This document shows, one piece after another, positions 62,441 to 64,000 of a DNA stretch of 64,000 nucleotides. Made by a program: the position numbers and the translations under genes. This DNA comes from Xanthomonas euvesicatoria pv. euvesicatoria. Lineage in GTDB: Bacteria > Pseudomonadota > Gammaproteobacteria > Xanthomonadales > Xanthomonadaceae. The notes beneath the pieces are model-generated. The model did not search any database and had not been told where the DNA came from. It saw nothing but the letters and a program-made list of their open reading frames with translations. Numbering within the stretch: the stretch's first letter is position 1; each line of letters starts with the position of its first letter. The stretch is from assembly GCF_020880415.1 (NCBI RefSeq), contig NZ_JAJIUJ010000119.1, forward strand, positions 62,001 to 126,000, in the 5' to 3' direction.

Positions 62441-62827
62441 TCAGATGGCAACCGGCCAGCGGGAAGGCCGCCCTGCCCGAATGTAGTCAAGGTATTCGGA
62501 CTCGGCAATCCCGATCTTGGTCCAGCGAGTAGGGTCCGCCGCCAGGAATGTGCTGGCATACGTCACGGCAGCGGCAGCGTCCGCAAAGATGGCGGCAGGG
62601 GCACAAGGCCCGTCTGGCTCGAAATATGCGAAGTCATGCAGATCCGAAGAGTCTTCGCTGCCAACGTCCTCGACGTCATACATCCATACCTCGATGCAAT
62701 CGCTTGCCGGCCGTAGCTCGACATGGCGAACGTATGCTGCATCGACTGGGCTTTTTCCGAGAAACTGCTCGACCGACGTGCTGCGCCGTAATGTAGCTGG
62801 AATATCGATCGGCAAAAGATGTCGCAT
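62441..62827 (-). CDS. Hypothetical protein
   Basis: 128 residues starting MRHLLPIDIPATLRRSTS. Acidic, with EVWMYDVEDVGSEDSSDLHDF and a final WTKIGIAESEYLDYIRAGR. Cytoplasmic by lack of signal or membrane segment. No family known to me; the small acidic make-up resembles immunity or regulatory proteins but nothing nearby supports that. Confidence 0.6.
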   Translation of the reverse strand: MRHLLPIDIPATLRRSTSVEQFLGKSPVDAAYVRHVELRPASDCIEVWMYDVEDVGSEDSSDLHDFAYFEPDGPCAPAAIFADAAAAVTYASTFLAADPTRWTKIGIAESEYLDYIRAGRPSRWPVAI

Positions 62828-62907
62828 ACAGGCTCCCTGCCTTCAAATTGCCGTTGCTCCTCAAGTAAATCGAGCCGCGCCGCGATGCGGCGTCGGCTCG
62901 ATTGTGC

Positions 62908-63399
62908 TTACTTGGACTGGCTTGCCGCGCGCTTGAAATAGGCCGTGCGCATCATCGGGTTGCCGTCCTTGAAATACGCTTCGATTTCGGTCATGACCTT
63001 GCCGTCGGCACTGACCGTATAGGTGCGGGTGGAGGCCGGGACGCCTTGATACATCAACTGCATCACCAACACTCCGGGCTCGGGCATTTTGACCGCGGCA
63101 CGGTCCACCAGGTAGGTGCCCGACGCCTGGCCCGGTGTGCCGTCCAGCAGTAGCGTGGATTGCGCCTGCAACTTCGTGTCGTCGTGTTCAACGATGTCGG
63201 CAGTGGTTGCCCATTTGTTACCCGGAACCTGCTTGAACTGCAGGACGACACGTTTGGGGCGTACAGCTTCCGGCATCGGCAGGCTGCTGGTGTCCAGCAG
63301 CCAGGTTCCGACCAGTGGTGATGGCGTGGTTGATGCGGAGAAGGCGGGGGTGGCCTGCAACAGGACGGCAGCCACCAGTGCAACGCGTGCGGTCTTCAT
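62908..63399 (-). CDS. Secreted hypothetical protein, lipocalin-like pattern
   Basis: 163 residues with AGGGAG before the ATG. Signal peptide MKTARVALVAAVLLQATPAFS. Mature part is beta-rich: SPLVGTWLLDTSSL (a GxW start as in lipocalin-like domains), VVLQFKQVPGNKW, GTYLVDRAAVKMPEPG, VSADGKVMTEIEAYF, ending in a basic tail. Periplasmic. No specific family assigned. Monocistronic between the DUF2164 region and fbp. Confidence 0.7.
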   Translation of the reverse strand: MKTARVALVAAVLLQATPAFSASTTPSPLVGTWLLDTSSLPMPEAVRPKRVVLQFKQVPGNKWATTADIVEHDDTKLQAQSTLLLDGTPGQASGTYLVDRAAVKMPEPGVLVMQLMYQGVPASTRTYTVSADGKVMTEIEAYFKDGNPMMRTAYFKRAASQSK

Positions 63400-63628
63400 G
63401 AGAACTCCCTGATCCAGACGTGATCCTTGCGGTCAGTCGGCCGACTGGTGCAAGGCAGTGCGATTGGAATCGACTTCGCGTAGACCGTCCCACTCCGGCT
63501 CCGGCCCGAGGGCGATACTCACTGCTGCCACACGTGGAGTCAAATGACGACCCATGAAGACATGTCGCGCCGGCGGCCCTCGTTTGCCATCGTCTAATGA
63601 GCGCTGCAATCAGCGGGCGCCATGAACC

Positions 63629-63655
63629 AAGACACCCGCACTAGGCGGGTGTCTT
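63629..63655 (-). terminator. Hairpin after fbp
   Basis: AAGACACCCGC (63629-63639), 5-base loop, GCGGGTGTCTT (63645-63655): 11 perfect pairs, 43 bp after the fbp stop. The T tail is short (TTGG). Confidence 0.65.
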
Positions 63656-63697
63656 GTGGAATCCAGTTTGCGTGCCTTGCAAGCTGCACCCGCTGCC

Positions 63698-64000
63698 TTA
63701 CGCCTTATCGGCATCCAGGTGATATCGCGTCGCTTCGGCCACTTCGTTCTTCGAGCCCAGGAACACCGGTACGCGCTGGTGCAGCTGTGTCGGCTGGATG
63801 TCGAGAATGCGTTCGCGCCCGGTGGTTGCCGCGCCGCCGGCCTGTTCCACCAGCATGCTCATCGGGTTGGCTTCGTACATCAGGCGCAGCTTGCCCGGCT
63901 TGCTCGGGTCTTTTTTGTCCCACGGGTAGATGAAGATGCCGCCGCGGGTGAGGATGCGGTGCACGTCGGCGACCATGCTGGCGATCCAGCGCATGTTGAA
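63698..64000 (-). CDS. fbp: Fructose-1,6-bisphosphatase class I, C-terminal part
   Basis: The frame runs off the right edge; the last 100 residues are present. They carry the FBPase class I end: [41 protein letters not shown] (anchors YPWDKK and [12 protein letters not shown]), [19 protein letters not shown], and [14 protein letters not shown]. The enzyme hydrolyses fructose 1,6-bisphosphate in gluconeogenesis. The N-terminal AMP and metal sites are outside the window. Confidence 0.95.
   Translation of the reverse strand, partial: FNMRWIASMVADVHRILTRGGIFIYPWDKKDPSKPGKLRLMYEANPMSMLVEQAGGAATTGRERILDIQPTQLHQRVPVFLGSKNEVAEATRYHLDADKA

Overview
The window is high-GC proteobacterial DNA that I assign to the genus Xanthomonas. 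The decisive gene is avrBs2 (13023-15167), a 714-residue type III effector with a perfect plant-inducible-promoter box upstream. An XVIPCD-tailed type IV secretion effector with a lipoprotein partner (28619-31169), a TonB receptor, and the gene families and intergenic repeats seen here also fit. The species cannot be fixed from this window.

Layout. 1-6764: end of a penicillin-acylase-like gene; an NmrA-like oxidoreductase divergent from a LysR regulator; a BlaI-type repressor and M56 (BlaR-like) peptidase operon with a readable operator; a secreted Ala/Pro-rich protein. 6852-15167: a saccharopine-dehydrogenase-like enzyme, a TonB receptor with a 2H phosphoesterase-like partner, a ROK regulator with a 17-bp palindrome between it and the receptor, then avrBs2. 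15651-22938: a helicase and exonuclease pair resembling MrfA/MrfB, a hemolysin III-like membrane protein, a Phd/RelE-type toxin-antitoxin pair and two SDR enzymes.

23063-31500 is the accessory part. A LysR gene is cut after its helix-turn-helix. An AT-rich island (24060-27420) follows, holding an OLD-like ATPase/TOPRIM protein preceded by a run of twelve G, and a convergent Ser/Thr kinase plus PP2C phosphatase pair. I regard this as the best candidate for an undescribed, possibly phase-variable defence or signalling system. After two small genes and a structured intergenic element comes the type IV effector/immunity pair.

32105-47382 is mostly core: CsbD, an HDOD protein, SRPBCC proteins, a protealysin-like M4 protease overlapping its emfourin-type inhibitor, a Nudix hydrolase, a 1270-residue M48 membrane protease, a host-attachment-family protein, a thioredoxin-like protein, a ProP-like transporter, an EcsC protein and a DUF938 methyltransferase. 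47642-61242 is one long minus-strand cluster: two TldD paralogues, TldE/PmbA, a DUF4159 protein, MoxR, DUF58, a BatA-like protein, a large DUF4175-like protein, a probable 54-residue gene and a membrane-anchored protein. Many of these genes overlap by 4 bp or nearly touch. The right end has small hypotheticals, a frameshifted DUF2164 gene and the C-terminus of fructose-1,6-bisphosphatase. I saw no rRNA, tRNA, CRISPR array or intact insertion sequence.
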